Assembly: GCA_934464705.1 (NCBI GenBank)
Contig: CAKSKB010000005.1
Span: 58,912 to 122,911 of the forward strand
From: an uncultured Clostridia bacterium
GTDB taxonomy: Bacteria; Bacillota; Clostridia; HGM11514
Direction: 5' to 3'
DNA: 64,000 nucleotides
The first letter of the stretch is position 1; each line of letters starts with the position of its first letter. Below, one piece after another: positions 7,692 through 15,595 of the stretch. Made by a program: the position numbers and the translations under genes. The notes under the pieces were generated by a model. That model saw nothing but the letters and a program-made list of their open reading frames with translations. It did not search any database and was not told the DNA's origin.

Positions 7692-8174
7692 ATGAATAAA
7701 CAGGAAATATATAATTATTTGAAATCCGAAAATATAGAATTTGAGGTAACAGAGCACAAAGCCGTTTTCAATATGGCTGAAATGTCCGAAGTTGAACTGC
7801 CCTACCCCGAGGCTGACGCAAAAAATCTTTTTGTACGCGATGATAAAAAACGCAATTATTATCTTATAACCGTAAAAGGGAACAAAATGGTCAACCTAAA
7901 AGAATTTAAGCAGAATAACGGAACAAGAAATTTAAGTTTTGCCTCCGAAAAAGATCTTGCGGACATAATGGAGCTTATTCCGGGAGCGGTAACACCTCTT
8001 GGGGTACTCAATGACAGCGGCAGAATTGTACAGGTTTTTATTGATTCCGACCTTGCAGACGGGCTTATCGGAGTTCATCCCAACGAAAACACCGCAACGG
8101 TATGGCTGAAAACATCGGATTTGATAAAAATTATAGAAAAACACGGCAATACAGTCAAAACCGTAAAAATTTAA
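7692..8174 (+). CDS. YbaK/prolyl-tRNA editing domain protein (ProX-like)
   Basis: A 160-residue stand-alone editing domain of the YbaK/ProX superfamily, which hydrolyses mischarged Ala- or Cys-tRNA(Pro) in trans. Family landmarks are the TEHKAVF segment, the lysine in KGNKMVNLK, and the closing GAVTPLGVLND and GVHPNENTATVWL. RBS AAAGGTG. It sits between tRNA genes with its own promoter. Which mischarged species it clears cannot be told from the sequence. Confidence 0.85.
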   Translation: MNKQEIYNYLKSENIEFEVTEHKAVFNMAEMSEVELPYPEADAKNLFVRDDKKRNYYLITVKGNKMVNLKEFKQNNGTRNLSFASEKDLADIMELIPGAVTPLGVLNDSGRIVQVFIDSDLADGLIGVHPNENTATVWLKTSDLIKIIEKHGNTVKTVKI

Positions 8175-8192
8175 CTTTTTAATCAAAAAGGC

Positions 8193-8221
8193 TTGACAAA
8201 TATATATTTTTGTGGTATACT
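8193..8221 (+). promoter_or_regulatory. Promoter of tRNA-Val
   Basis: TTGACA (8193-8198) and TATACT (8216-8221) with a 17-bp spacer and a TGG extended -10, nearly a copy of the promoter at 7053. Confidence 0.85.
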
Positions 8222-8232
8222 GGATAAGTCGA

Positions 8233-8305
8233 GGGCGATTAGCTCAGCTGGGAGAGCATCTGCCTTACAAGCAGAGGGTCATAGGTTCGAGCCCTATATC
8301 GCCCA
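8233..8305 (+). tRNA. tRNA-Val (TAC)
   Basis: A complete cloverleaf: acceptor GGGCGAT/ATCGCCC, anticodon stem TCTGC/GCAGA with loop CTTACAA (anticodon TAC), T-arm ATAGG/CCTAT. CCA is not encoded. Confidence 0.97.
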
Positions 8306-8308
8306 TAT

Positions 8309-8343
8309 AAAAACACCGTAATCAATAAGATTACGGTGTTTTT
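8309..8343. terminator. Bidirectional terminator
   Basis: A 15-bp perfect stem (8309-8323 with 8329-8343) around AATAA. The A and T runs are part of the stem. It ends tRNA-Val from the left and the anti-sigma operon from the right. Confidence 0.88.
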
Positions 8344-9221
8344 ATGTTTTCTACAATTTTTACAATTTCGTCTTTTGAAAGCCCTTCGCTGCTGCTTATT
8401 GCATATGAATCTCCGTTGTTCCATACTGCAAGATTATATTTTTCGCCGTTTCCTTTGACTGTAACGGCACAGCCGCCGGCTTCAATGACTTCGGTTTTTT
8501 CATAAATGCTGTAATCGCCGCTTATATCCTCCTGCGTTCTTTCCGTTCGGTAAACTATCTCTCCGTTTTCGGCGGTATAGTTTATCTGAATTAGACTTCC
8601 GAACATAAGCGCCGCATCCTCCATAGCATACCCGTCAGGAATATATTGCGGAACCTTAAATTCGTATCCGACTTGCTCCTTTATTTCGTCAAGTGAAAGC
8701 GAATCATAAGGCGATGGTGCGGCCGCAAGTTCATCCCCCGTAGTATAATCGGGAATTTTATTCGGAATTTCTGCGTTATCCGAAGGCGCCTCCGGAGTAA
8801 CCGCCTCTGTTCTATCGGTATTTTTCGGCTCAATACCGTTATTTTGGGGTTCGGTATTTATATTGTATTTTTCCGGCGAAGGTGCCGGTGTGTTTAAGGT
8901 TTGGTTGTTATTATCATGGGGGTTTACTGTATTTATATCAGAATTTTCATTTGTTTCCGTTTTCGGAGCCTGTGCAAGGATATTCACGGGCTCATCCTTT
9001 GAAACCGTTCCCGTTTGCCCGATATTGACCGTAACCGCTGCGGTTAAAACTATTGCGGCACAGGCTGCTATTCCGGCAGCCGCACGGAAATAATACACTC
9101 CTGAGCTTTTGGATTTTGAAGCTTTTTTCTCAATTTTTTCTTCCGCAGCCGAAAGTATTTTTGCTCTAAGTGCATCGGAAACAACAATTTTATCAAGCTG
9201 CTCTTTGTATTTGTCACTCAA
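8331..9221 (-). CDS. Membrane-bound anti-sigma factor with DUF4367-like domain
   Basis: A 296-residue protein. The cytosolic N-terminus (about residues 1-42) is followed by one transmembrane helix (about 44-67), a long Pro/Asn/Thr-rich linker, and a C-terminal extracellular domain (about 185-296) of the DUF4367 type, with ISGDYSIYEKTEV and VWNNGDSYAISSSEGL. It directly follows an ECF sigma gene and overlaps its stop by 8 bp. The start is a TTG nine bases behind AAGGAGG. It should hold the sigma factor at the membrane until a signal arrives. The external domain is homologous to the C-terminus of the stalk protein at 9723. Confidence 0.82.
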   Translation of the reverse strand: MSDKYKEQLDKIVVSDALRAKILSAAEEKIEKKASKSKSSGVYYFRAAAGIAACAAIVLTAAVTVNIGQTGTVSKDEPVNILAQAPKTETNENSDINTVNPHDNNNQTLNTPAPSPEKYNINTEPQNNGIEPKNTDRTEAVTPEAPSDNAEIPNKIPDYTTGDELAAAPSPYDSLSLDEIKEQVGYEFKVPQYIPDGYAMEDAALMFGSLIQINYTAENGEIVYRTERTQEDISGDYSIYEKTEVIEAGGCAVTVKGNGEKYNLAVWNNGDSYAISSSEGLSKDEIVKIVENIKTP

Positions 9222-9705
9222 AATCGTAATCCTCCTTCAGTGTATTTTTCAGCATTTCTCTTGCGCGTTTAAGCTGCGAACGAACAGTTGCCGGGGCGGC
9301 GTCTGTTATTTTTGCAATCTCGTCCATGCTGTAGCCTTCGTAATAGTACATATAAACAGGTATTATGTATTTTTTCGGAAGCGCCGTAACTGCGTCCAGC
9401 ACACCGGAATCCGTTGAATAACGGTCGGTGAAAGGCGCCTCCGGAACATCGTCTGCGGAAATTTTATTCTTGTTCCAGAACAGGTTAAGCTTGTTTTTGC
9501 AGCGGTTTATCGCAGCCCTTGCAAACCATGCCTTTTCATGCGATGAATCTTTAAACTCGGGACACTTATCGATAACGCTTAAAAACACATCCTGCACAAC
9601 ATCGTCTGCGTCGTCCCGATTTTTAAGATATGTATATGAAATTCTCAAAACCATGTCGCCGTACTTATCGAGCAAACCGCCGATGTACTCTTTAGTAACA
9701 CTCAA
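9214..9705 (-). CDS. ECF-type RNA polymerase sigma factor
   Basis: A 163-residue group 4 sigma factor with region 2 (about 10-75, including DADDVVQDVFLSVID) and region 4 (about 105-160, GYSMDEIAKITDAAPATVRSQLKRAREML); no region 1 or 3. The start is best placed at TTG 9705, eight bases after GGAG; the upstream GTG would sit on the ribosome site itself. It is the middle gene of an operon with a secreted stalk protein and the anti-sigma factor. Its likely target promoters are discussed at 10628 and 13170. Confidence 0.92.
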   Translation of the reverse strand: MSVTKEYIGGLLDKYGDMVLRISYTYLKNRDDADDVVQDVFLSVIDKCPEFKDSSHEKAWFARAAINRCKNKLNLFWNKNKISADDVPEAPFTDRYSTDSGVLDAVTALPKKYIIPVYMYYYEGYSMDEIAKITDAAPATVRSQLKRAREMLKNTLKEDYDFE

Positions 9706-9722
9706 GCCAACCACTCCGGAAT

Positions 9723-10589
9723 TTATTTAATATTTTTTATAATATCTGTAAGATCTGTTTCGGAAAGACCTGCGTTTGAATAAACAGAATAGCTGTTTTC
9801 GCCGTCATTCCAGACCGCTCCGCTTGATTTATTGCCTTCAAAATCCGAGCCGTCGAGCCTGATTTTGATACTCATACCTCCGATTTTTACATCCTTTACG
9901 GTTTTGTAAACGGTATAGTCGCCGCTTATATCCTCCGTACCCGCCGCAGTTCTGTAAGTAATTTCTTTTTCTCCGTTTTTATATGTAAGGTTCAGAAAAT
10001 CATCGGACATAACAGACACATATTCAAGCTTATATCCCGACGGAACAGCCGACGGAAGTTTCGCTTCAAACTTCAGAGCCTTTTTTGCCTCGTCAATAGT
10101 TTTGTACTCTGTAAAAGGATTCGGCATACCGACCAGTGTTTCCTCTTTTGTAAAAGTGATTTTGCCGTTTTCCGCCGTATAAGTATTTTCTCCGCAGGCC
10201 AGAACATTGAAAAGCCCGGCAGGAACAAATGTCATATTGTCTTTGATTACGGGCGCTGCGCCGAGGCTTGTCGGAGCGCTCATGCCGATTGCGGTAGATG
10301 AAGCCATGTAATAGTTGTCCTCACCGATATAAACAACTGTATTTACTTCGCCGTCATCAAGTTTAACACCGCCGTGCTCTTTGTCCCACGAAACATCGTA
10401 GCCGAGCTTTTCGGCAACACTCCTGAGCGGAACCATAATATTGGTTCCCTCGTTGTAGGCATTATCCGAAACTTTTTCACCGTCTACATAAACTGCGGTA
10501 TTTCCGGCAAGCGCCGGTATTGAAAGTGACGCAACGCTTGCACATGCAAGCAGAGTGCAAATTGATTTTTTAAGAACATTGTTTTTCAT
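9723..10589 (-). CDS. Secreted stalk-domain protein with DUF4367-like C-terminus
   Basis: A 288-residue exported protein. It has a signal peptide ending around ASLSIPALA, a copper amine oxidase N-terminal-like 'stalk' domain (about residues 30-130, with GTNIMVPLRSVAEKLGYDVSWDKE), then a DUF4367-like domain (about 160-288) carrying EDISGDYTVYKTV and GAVWNDGENSYSVYSNAGL. The same domain forms the outer part of the anti-sigma factor two genes downstream. The start is ATG 10589 behind AAAAGGAG. It leads the sigma/anti-sigma operon. It may compete for, or present, whatever the anti-sigma factor senses. Confidence 0.8.
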   Translation of the reverse strand: MKNNVLKKSICTLLACASVASLSIPALAGNTAVYVDGEKVSDNAYNEGTNIMVPLRSVAEKLGYDVSWDKEHGGVKLDDGEVNTVVYIGEDNYYMASSTAIGMSAPTSLGAAPVIKDNMTFVPAGLFNVLACGENTYTAENGKITFTKEETLVGMPNPFTEYKTIDEAKKALKFEAKLPSAVPSGYKLEYVSVMSDDFLNLTYKNGEKEITYRTAAGTEDISGDYTVYKTVKDVKIGGMSIKIRLDGSDFEGNKSSGAVWNDGENSYSVYSNAGLSETDLTDIIKNIK

Positions 10590-10627
10590 GATATTGAACT
10601 CCTTTTTTGTTTTGTTTTTTGAGGTCC

Positions 10628-10664
10628 TCACTTATAAAACAAATCAACCGCGGAAAATGTTGCA
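10628..10664 (-). promoter_or_regulatory. Candidate ECF promoter of the stalk-sigma-anti-sigma operon
   Basis: On the minus strand TGCAACATTTT (10654-10664), 14 bp, then TTTTATAAGTGA (10628-10639). The left block fits ECF -35 elements of the TGAAAC type. The same two blocks at the same spacing occur at 13170-13206 in front of another stalk gene. Confidence 0.65.
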
Positions 10665-10672
10665 AAATTTTT

Positions 10673-10704
10673 AAAAAAATTAAATGCCGACCCGAAGGTC
10701 GGCA
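10673..10704 (-). terminator. Terminator of the second amino acid transporter operon
   Basis: Read on the minus strand, TGCCGACC and GGTCGGCA (plus-strand positions 10685-10692 and 10697-10704) close a UUCG tetraloop, followed by a T-rich tract. The stem lies between the binding-protein gene and the sigma-operon promoter. Confidence 0.85.
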
Positions 10705-10717
10705 AATATTTTTGATT

Positions 10718-11509
10718 TTAGTTGTACTTTTCAGAAATTTCGGCAATCTTTCCGCCGTCTTTGAGTTCCTTGATTGCAGCGTTAACGGAATCAAGAAGTT
10801 CCTTGTTACCCTTCTTAACAGCGATTGCGTACTGTTCGTCGGCAAAAGCTTCGGAATCTTCAACAACCTTAAGGTCAGCGTTATCAGCAATGAACTTTTC
10901 TGCTGTAGCAGAGTCGATAACAACTACATCAAGCTTACCGTTTGCAAGGTCAAGAATTGCGTCTGCGCCCTTTCTGTAGCCTTCAAAATCATATCCGAGT
11001 TCTTCAACGCATGTCTGACCGGTATAACCGTCGATAACGCCGATTTTCTTGCCTTCAATGTCCTTTGCGGACTTGATGTCGGAATCTTTGGGAACAATCA
11101 TAACCTGAGTTGCTGTGTAATATGTTTCGGAGAAATCAACAGCCTGTGCTCTCTCATCGGTAACGGTCATTCCGGCGATAACCATATCAACCTGACCGTT
11201 TTCAAGAGCAATGAGGAGACCGTCAAAGTCCATGTTGTTGATTTCGGGTTTCTTGTTGATTCTTGTTGCGATTTCGTTTGCAATTTCCATATCGATACCT
11301 GCGAACTCATCGATTACGCCTTCTTCGGAATCAACAAACTCAAAGGGAGGAAATTCGGCATTTGTTCCGATTTTGAGAACGGAAGCGTCTGCCGCCTTGC
11401 CTTCGGTGTCAGCCTTTTTGCCCTCATCCTTGCTGCCGCAGCCTGCGAGGCAGAAAACAGCGATTGAGAGCGCCAGAACCAATGATAATACTTTTTTTAC
11501 AGTTTTCAT
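10718..11509 (-). CDS. Amino acid ABC transporter substrate-binding lipoprotein
   Basis: A 263-residue type 3 periplasmic-binding fold protein. The lipobox LAGC is at about residues 24-27, and the mature part begins with KIGTNAEFPPFEFVD and EFAGIDMEIANEIA. It is the last gene of a permease-ATPase-binding protein operon, the reverse order of the 973-3235 system. The start ATG 11509 follows AAGGAG. The substrate is probably a polar amino acid; the identity is not readable. Confidence 0.92.
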   Translation of the reverse strand: MKTVKKVLSLVLALSIAVFCLAGCGSKDEGKKADTEGKAADASVLKIGTNAEFPPFEFVDSEEGVIDEFAGIDMEIANEIATRINKKPEINNMDFDGLLIALENGQVDMVIAGMTVTDERAQAVDFSETYYTATQVMIVPKDSDIKSAKDIEGKKIGVIDGYTGQTCVEELGYDFEGYRKGADAILDLANGKLDVVVIDSATAEKFIADNADLKVVEDSEAFADEQYAIAVKKGNKELLDSVNAAIKELKDGGKIAEISEKYN

Positions 11510-11557
11510 GATAATATAACTCCTTAAAATTTTATTTTTATGACATAAAGCCACAAA

Positions 11558-12280
11558 TTACAATACTTTTGCAAGAAAGCTCTTTGTTCTTTCGTTTTTC
11601 GGATTCCCGAAAATTTCCTCCGGGGAGCCTTCCTCCATAATAATACCCTCGTCCATAAAGAGCACTCTGTCGGCAACCTCACGGGCAAAGCCCATTTCAT
11701 GCGTTACCACAACCATAGTCATGCCCTCTTTCGCGAGGTTTTTCATAACATCGAGAACTTCTCCGACCATTTCGGGGTCAAGTGCGCTCGTCGGCTCGTC
11801 AAACAGCATGATTTCGGGATTCATCGCAAGCGCGCGTGCGATTGCAACACGCTGTTTCTGACCGCCCGACAGCTGCGCCGGGTATGCATCTCGTTTATCG
11901 TAAAGTCCCACTCTTTTGAGCAGTTCTTCACCAACACGAACTGCGTCCTCCTTGGAGGTTTTGGAAACCAGAGTCTGCGCAATTGTGATGTTTTTCATAA
12001 TCGTCAGATGCGGAAAAAGGTTGAACTGCTGAAAAACCATACCCATTTTCTGCCTGATTTTATTTACATTAACGCCTTTTTTGGTTATATCCTCATCATC
12101 GATAAATATTTTGCCCTTCGTAGGCGTTTCAAGCAAATTAAGGCACCGAAGGAATGTCGATTTACCGCTTCCCGAAGGACCGATAACGCAAACAACCTCA
12201 CCCTGTTTTATATGCTGGTTAACGCCCTTCAAAACCTCGAGCTTGCCGAAATACTTATGCAAATCCTGAACTTTAATCAT
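11558..12280 (-). CDS. Amino acid ABC transporter, ATP-binding protein
   Basis: A 240-residue ABC ATPase with Walker A GPSGSGKST, signature LSGGQKQR, Walker B IMLFDEPTSALDPE and the TEGMTMVVVTHEMGF-like H-loop region. It is very similar to the ATPase at 973, so the two transporters probably arose by duplication. It lies 12 bp after the permease gene. Confidence 0.93.
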   Translation of the reverse strand: MIKVQDLHKYFGKLEVLKGVNQHIKQGEVVCVIGPSGSGKSTFLRCLNLLETPTKGKIFIDDEDITKKGVNVNKIRQKMGMVFQQFNLFPHLTIMKNITIAQTLVSKTSKEDAVRVGEELLKRVGLYDKRDAYPAQLSGGQKQRVAIARALAMNPEIMLFDEPTSALDPEMVGEVLDVMKNLAKEGMTMVVVTHEMGFAREVADRVLFMDEGIIMEEGSPEEIFGNPKNERTKSFLAKVL

Positions 12281-12292
12281 TTGCGGCGCCCC

Positions 12293-13009
12293 CTATCTTA
12301 TATCTGCCTTGCGAAGCCTTTTTTCAAGCCTTGCAAAAAGAACGGTAAGAATCTTTATCATAACAAAGTATATAACAGCCGTGCCGACAAGAGGCATAAA
12401 CGGCTTATATGTTGCCGCCTTAATCTGGTCGCCGGCCTTTGCGATATCACGAAGCCCGATATATCCGACAATAGCGGTTTCTTTAATAAGAACGATAAAT
12501 TCGTTGCAAAGCGCCGGGAAAATATTTTTAACCGCCTGAGGTATAATAATATGAAGCATTGTCTGTGCATGGGTCATACCGAGAGATCTTCCCGCTTCCG
12601 TCTGCCCCTTATCGATTGACATAATACCTGCTCTTATTATTTCCGCCACATACGCACCGGAATTTACACCGAATGCAACGCTGGCAATCATCCACTTAGG
12701 CAGAGATGAACTTGCAAAAACTATAAAGTATATAATAAGAAGCTGCGTAACCGACGGCGTACCTCTTATAATATCCGTATAAACCTTGCTTATTGCTCTT
12801 AAAATTTTAGATTTCGAGAGCGAACAAAGCGCAATGATCATACCGATAAGAACACCGAGAATAACCGCGACAATCGATGTTTCAATCGTGGTTACTATAC
12901 CTTCGAGGATAAGCTCATATCTCGCTTTGGTGATAAAGTTCTGAATAAAATCGGCAAAAAAGCTGCTGTACCACTTGCCCGCCGAAGCCAGAGCTTCAAG
13001 AGTACCCAT
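12293..13009 (-). CDS. Amino acid ABC transporter permease
   Basis: A 238-residue HisM/GlnP-type membrane permease with an EAA loop (EAGRSLGMTHAQTMLHIIIPQA). The start is set at ATG 13009, nine bases behind a perfect AAAGGAGG; a longer in-frame ATG at 13042 is rejected because the -10 box at 13045 would place it at or before the transcription start. It is first in the permease-ATPase-binding protein operon. Confidence 0.9.
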   Translation of the reverse strand: MGTLEALASAGKWYSSFFADFIQNFITKARYELILEGIVTTIETSIVAVILGVLIGMIIALCSLSKSKILRAISKVYTDIIRGTPSVTQLLIIYFIVFASSSLPKWMIASVAFGVNSGAYVAEIIRAGIMSIDKGQTEAGRSLGMTHAQTMLHIIIPQAVKNIFPALCNEFIVLIKETAIVGYIGLRDIAKAGDQIKAATYKPFMPLVGTAVIYFVMIKILTVLFARLEKRLRKADIR

Positions 13010-13044
13010 CGAAAATTCCTCCTTTGTAAAATCAAATCTCATAT

Positions 13045-13073
13045 ATTATACACCCTAAATCAATCAAAGTCAA
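13045..13073 (-). promoter_or_regulatory. Promoter of the second amino acid transporter
   Basis: On the minus strand TTGACT (13068-13073) and TATAAT (13045-13050) are separated by 17 bp. Confidence 0.8.
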
Positions 13074-13169
13074 TAGCAAAATCGATTTTTTTGCAATTTT
13101 ATTCATTTATTCATTATTTTTTTGCATTTTATACATTTTAAAAATTTTTTTAAATTTTTTTAAATTTTT

Positions 13170-13206
13170 TGAAACCTTTTTGCACGCTCAAAAGTATTAT
13201 AAGTGA
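13170..13206 (+). promoter_or_regulatory. Candidate ECF promoter of a stalk-protein gene
   Basis: TGAAACCTTTT (13170-13180), 14 bp, then TATTATAAGTGA (13195-13206). It matches block for block, with equal spacing, the promoter of the sigma operon at 10628-10664. A run of A/T tracts (TAAATTTTTT repeated) lies directly upstream, like an UP element. The best sigma-A reading (TTGAAA to TATTAT) would need a 20-bp spacer. Confidence 0.65.
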
Positions 13207-13241
13207 AAAACGAAAAATCAAAACGAAAAGAGGTAATGACT

Positions 13242-14210
13242 ATGAACAAAAGATTTACGGCAATTGCGCTCAGCGCAGCACTTACGCTTTCGGTTCCTGC
13301 AGCGGCTTTCGCAGAGGACGGTATAATGCTCATAAGCGGAAACGACACGGAAATAACGGCAACCAGGCAGACCTCCGACACACAGATGCTCAGCGGAAAG
13401 ATTACGACGGTATCCGAAAACAGCATTGAGCTTAAGCTGGCGGACCAAGACTACATATTAAATATCGGAGAAGAAACTGTTGTTTCGGACAAGGACGGTA
13501 TACCGATGAACCTTTCCGAGCTTAAAGAGGGCGACTTCATCACAGCGTTTGCTTCAACTGCTGAAACGCTGAGCCTTCCGCCGCAGGCAGCAGCATTTGC
13601 GGTAATAAGGCACGGCGAAAACGAAGATTTCCCGATTTACATGGAAATATCCGAAATCGAAACCGATGACTACGGCACATTCGGATACTCAAAAGACGGA
13701 CAGTATAAAATCAGCATTTCGGAAAAGTCGGAATACAAGCCTTTCCGTACCCGCCAGATAGTTAAGGCGGAGGACATCACAAAAGGCTCAAAGGTTCTTG
13801 TTTTTGCAAAATCGATGACTATGAGCATTCCGGCACTTATGAATCCCGACAAGATTGTTCTTATCGGAACTGCCGCAGAGGAAGATACGGAGCAGAAAAT
13901 ATCTTACACGGTTTCTTCCGAGGACAAAAGCTTTGAAGCCGAACCCCACAGCGAAAACGGCATTGACTACCTCCCCGTAAGGGCAGTTGCGGAAGCCCTC
14001 GGATACGATGTGGACTGGAGCGACTCATTAAAAGCGGTAACCGTCGGAACTGTTCAGATGGGCGCAACCTTCAATGTAGGAGTTAACAAGTATACAAAGG
14101 CAAAAATGAAAGCCGCAGAGCTTTCCGCAGCACCGATACTTGTTGGCGACAAAATGTATGTTCCGACAGACTTCTTTACCGAAATCCTTGAATTAAAGGT
14201 AAACAAATAG
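13242..14210 (+). CDS. Secreted stalk-domain protein
   Basis: A 322-residue exported protein starting at ATG 13242 behind AAGAGG. A signal peptide ends at AAAFA (about residue 21). The middle (about 45-190) is a small beta-rich region containing LSGKITTVSENSIELKL, as in DUF5666-like modules. The C-terminus (about 225-322) is a copper amine oxidase N-terminal-like stalk domain (GIDYLPVRAVAEALGYDVDWSD). The stalk half resembles that of the protein at 9723. Its promoter also matches, so it is a predicted member of the same ECF regulon. Confidence 0.75.
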   Translation: MNKRFTAIALSAALTLSVPAAAFAEDGIMLISGNDTEITATRQTSDTQMLSGKITTVSENSIELKLADQDYILNIGEETVVSDKDGIPMNLSELKEGDFITAFASTAETLSLPPQAAAFAVIRHGENEDFPIYMEISEIETDDYGTFGYSKDGQYKISISEKSEYKPFRTRQIVKAEDITKGSKVLVFAKSMTMSIPALMNPDKIVLIGTAAEEDTEQKISYTVSSEDKSFEAEPHSENGIDYLPVRAVAEALGYDVDWSDSLKAVTVGTVQMGATFNVGVNKYTKAKMKAAELSAAPILVGDKMYVPTDFFTEILELKVNK

Positions 14211-14236
14211 TGTATTCCACATAATATATTCCCTCA

Positions 14237-14290
14237 AAACAAGCGGACGGAAACTCCAAAATATTGGGTTTCCGTCCGCTTGTTTATTTT
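14237..14290. terminator. Bidirectional terminator
   Basis: An 18-bp perfect stem (14237-14254 with 14268-14285). It ends the stalk gene from the left and the long rimP-nusA-infB operon from the right. Confidence 0.88.
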
Positions 14291-14484
14291 CTGCCGGGTT
14301 TAACATTTAAATCTGGTTTTATACTTCCGTCAATTACGCCGTTTCTGTCCTCAAATTCTTTTATATTCTTGCGAATCAGAACCAAAACATGACTGTTGAC
14401 GCTTCTCCCCTCATAATCTGCAACATAGGCAATTTTATTAAGCATCTCTTCCTCAATTCTGATTGAAACACTTTTAACAGACAT
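14284..14484 (-). CDS. Ribbon-helix-helix (Arc/CopG-like) protein
   Basis: A 66-residue protein. SVKSVSIRIEEEMLNKIAYVADYEGRSVN shows the beta-strand and two helices of the ribbon-helix-helix fold, so it should bind DNA as a dimer. The charged tail has no known role. No toxin partner is adjacent, which argues against a toxin-antitoxin pair. RBS TTTAGGTGA. It sits 8 bp after the BspA-type gene at the end of the operon. Confidence 0.75.
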   Translation of the reverse strand: MSVKSVSIRIEEEMLNKIAYVADYEGRSVNSHVLVLIRKNIKEFEDRNGVIDGSIKPDLNVKPGRK

Positions 14485-14492
14485 ATAATCAC

Positions 14493-15200
14493 CTAAAAAC
14501 TGTAATTCTGAAAGAATATCCCTTCAGTGAGTGCATAATCGTGGGCAAAGCTGTCCTCCGTTGCGTAAATTGCAAGATTCGTGCAGTTTTCAAATGCGGT
14601 AGGTGAGATATAGGTAATCGTCGGCGGAATTATCGCCATTTTCAGCTGATCGCAGTTTCTAAACACTCCGTCCTTAATCTCATACAAACCGTCGTTTTTC
14701 GGAACAGTGACAGATTCTAAAAGTCCGCAGTCCGCAAACGCATTTTTGCCGAGATACGAAAGCCTTACCGGAAGGTTAACCTCCTTAATCATAAGCCCTC
14801 TGAACGCCTTTGCTCCGATTGATTCAACCGACGGCGCAATCGAAAGTTCGCTCACTCCCGAAAAACCGTCAAATGCCGAATTTACGACAGATGTAATCCC
14901 CTCGCCTATAACAATTTTTTCGGCAAAAGTCTTATAAGGCGCAAAATTTTTGATATCCGAAAGCTCGCCCTTGCCCTCAAACAAAAGTGTATTCGTTTCG
15001 TCATCGTAGCTCCATTTGATTGAACTGCCGGCAGTATAGTCAAGCTTTGCGGTATCCACATGCATGATACCGTCCTCATCAAAATAGCAGCCGTCCTGAA
15101 CCTTTACGCCGTCATACGAAGTTTTGCTTCTTTCCTTTTTACAGCCCGAAACCGCAAACAGCATCAAAACGGCAAGCACAATACTGATTATTCTTTTCAT
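14493..15200 (-). CDS. BspA-type leucine-rich repeat lipoprotein
   Basis: A 235-residue surface protein with a lipoprotein signal (lipobox VSGC, Cys about 20). Repeats of the BspA/Treponema type (LRR_5) follow from about residue 100, each with a pattern like SIGAKAFRG, YLGKNAFADC, EIKDGVFRNC and YISPTAFENC. Such domains usually mediate protein binding at the cell surface. The start overlaps the rbfA stop by 4 bp (ATGA), an unusual partner for a ribosome-maturation gene. Confidence 0.82.
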   Translation of the reverse strand: MKRIISIVLAVLMLFAVSGCKKERSKTSYDGVKVQDGCYFDEDGIMHVDTAKLDYTAGSSIKWSYDDETNTLLFEGKGELSDIKNFAPYKTFAEKIVIGEGITSVVNSAFDGFSGVSELSIAPSVESIGAKAFRGLMIKEVNLPVRLSYLGKNAFADCGLLESVTVPKNDGLYEIKDGVFRNCDQLKMAIIPPTITYISPTAFENCTNLAIYATEDSFAHDYALTEGIFFQNYSF

Positions 15201-15571
15201 TCGTCATCGTCCTCCTCAGGTTCCTCCTCTGCCGGAGGAATATCAAGGCTGTTTATAACACTGAAAATATGAGAGCCTGTAATCATGGTGTCGTCAAGCT
15301 TAAAAATAACCTCGGGAGTTATCCGCAGCTTTACCCGTCTGCCGAGTTCGCGGCGGACAAAGCTTTTGGCGCTGTTAAGACCTTTAAGGGCTTCCGCACG
15401 CTCCTCGTCCGACCCGAGCATACTCACATAAATCGTGGCATATGACAAATCCCTCGACACATCCGCCGAAACAACCGAAACAACATCCGGAATTCTCGGG
15501 TCTTTGAGGGAGGCGATGATATTTGCCGCCTCTCTCTTGACCTCATTTGTAATCTTATCTATTCTTGCCAT
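15197..15571 (-). CDS. rbfA: Ribosome-binding factor A
   Basis: A 124-residue KH-like protein that helps mature the 30S subunit by acting near the 5' helix of 16S rRNA. Family motifs are IDKITNEVKREAANIIASLKDPRI at the N-terminus and FVRRELGRRVKLRITPEVIFKLD. An acidic tail (EEEPEEDDDE) ends the protein. The start is ATG 15571; a GTG three codons upstream would overlap the ribosome site. It follows infB in the conserved order. Confidence 0.94.
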   Translation of the reverse strand: MARIDKITNEVKREAANIIASLKDPRIPDVVSVVSADVSRDLSYATIYVSMLGSDEERAEALKGLNSAKSFVRRELGRRVKLRITPEVIFKLDDTMITGSHIFSVINSLDIPPAEEEPEEDDDE

Positions 15572-15595
15572 AAAAATCACAACCTTTCCACAGAA

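Noticed and set aside
13010..13042. Longer N-terminus for the second permease
   Set aside because: The -10 box at 13045-13050 places transcription start at that ATG, and the perfect AAAGGAGG serves the ATG at 13009.
14284..14484. Antitoxin of a toxin-antitoxin pair
   Set aside because: No small toxin gene is adjacent; the neighbours are a lipoprotein gene and a terminator.
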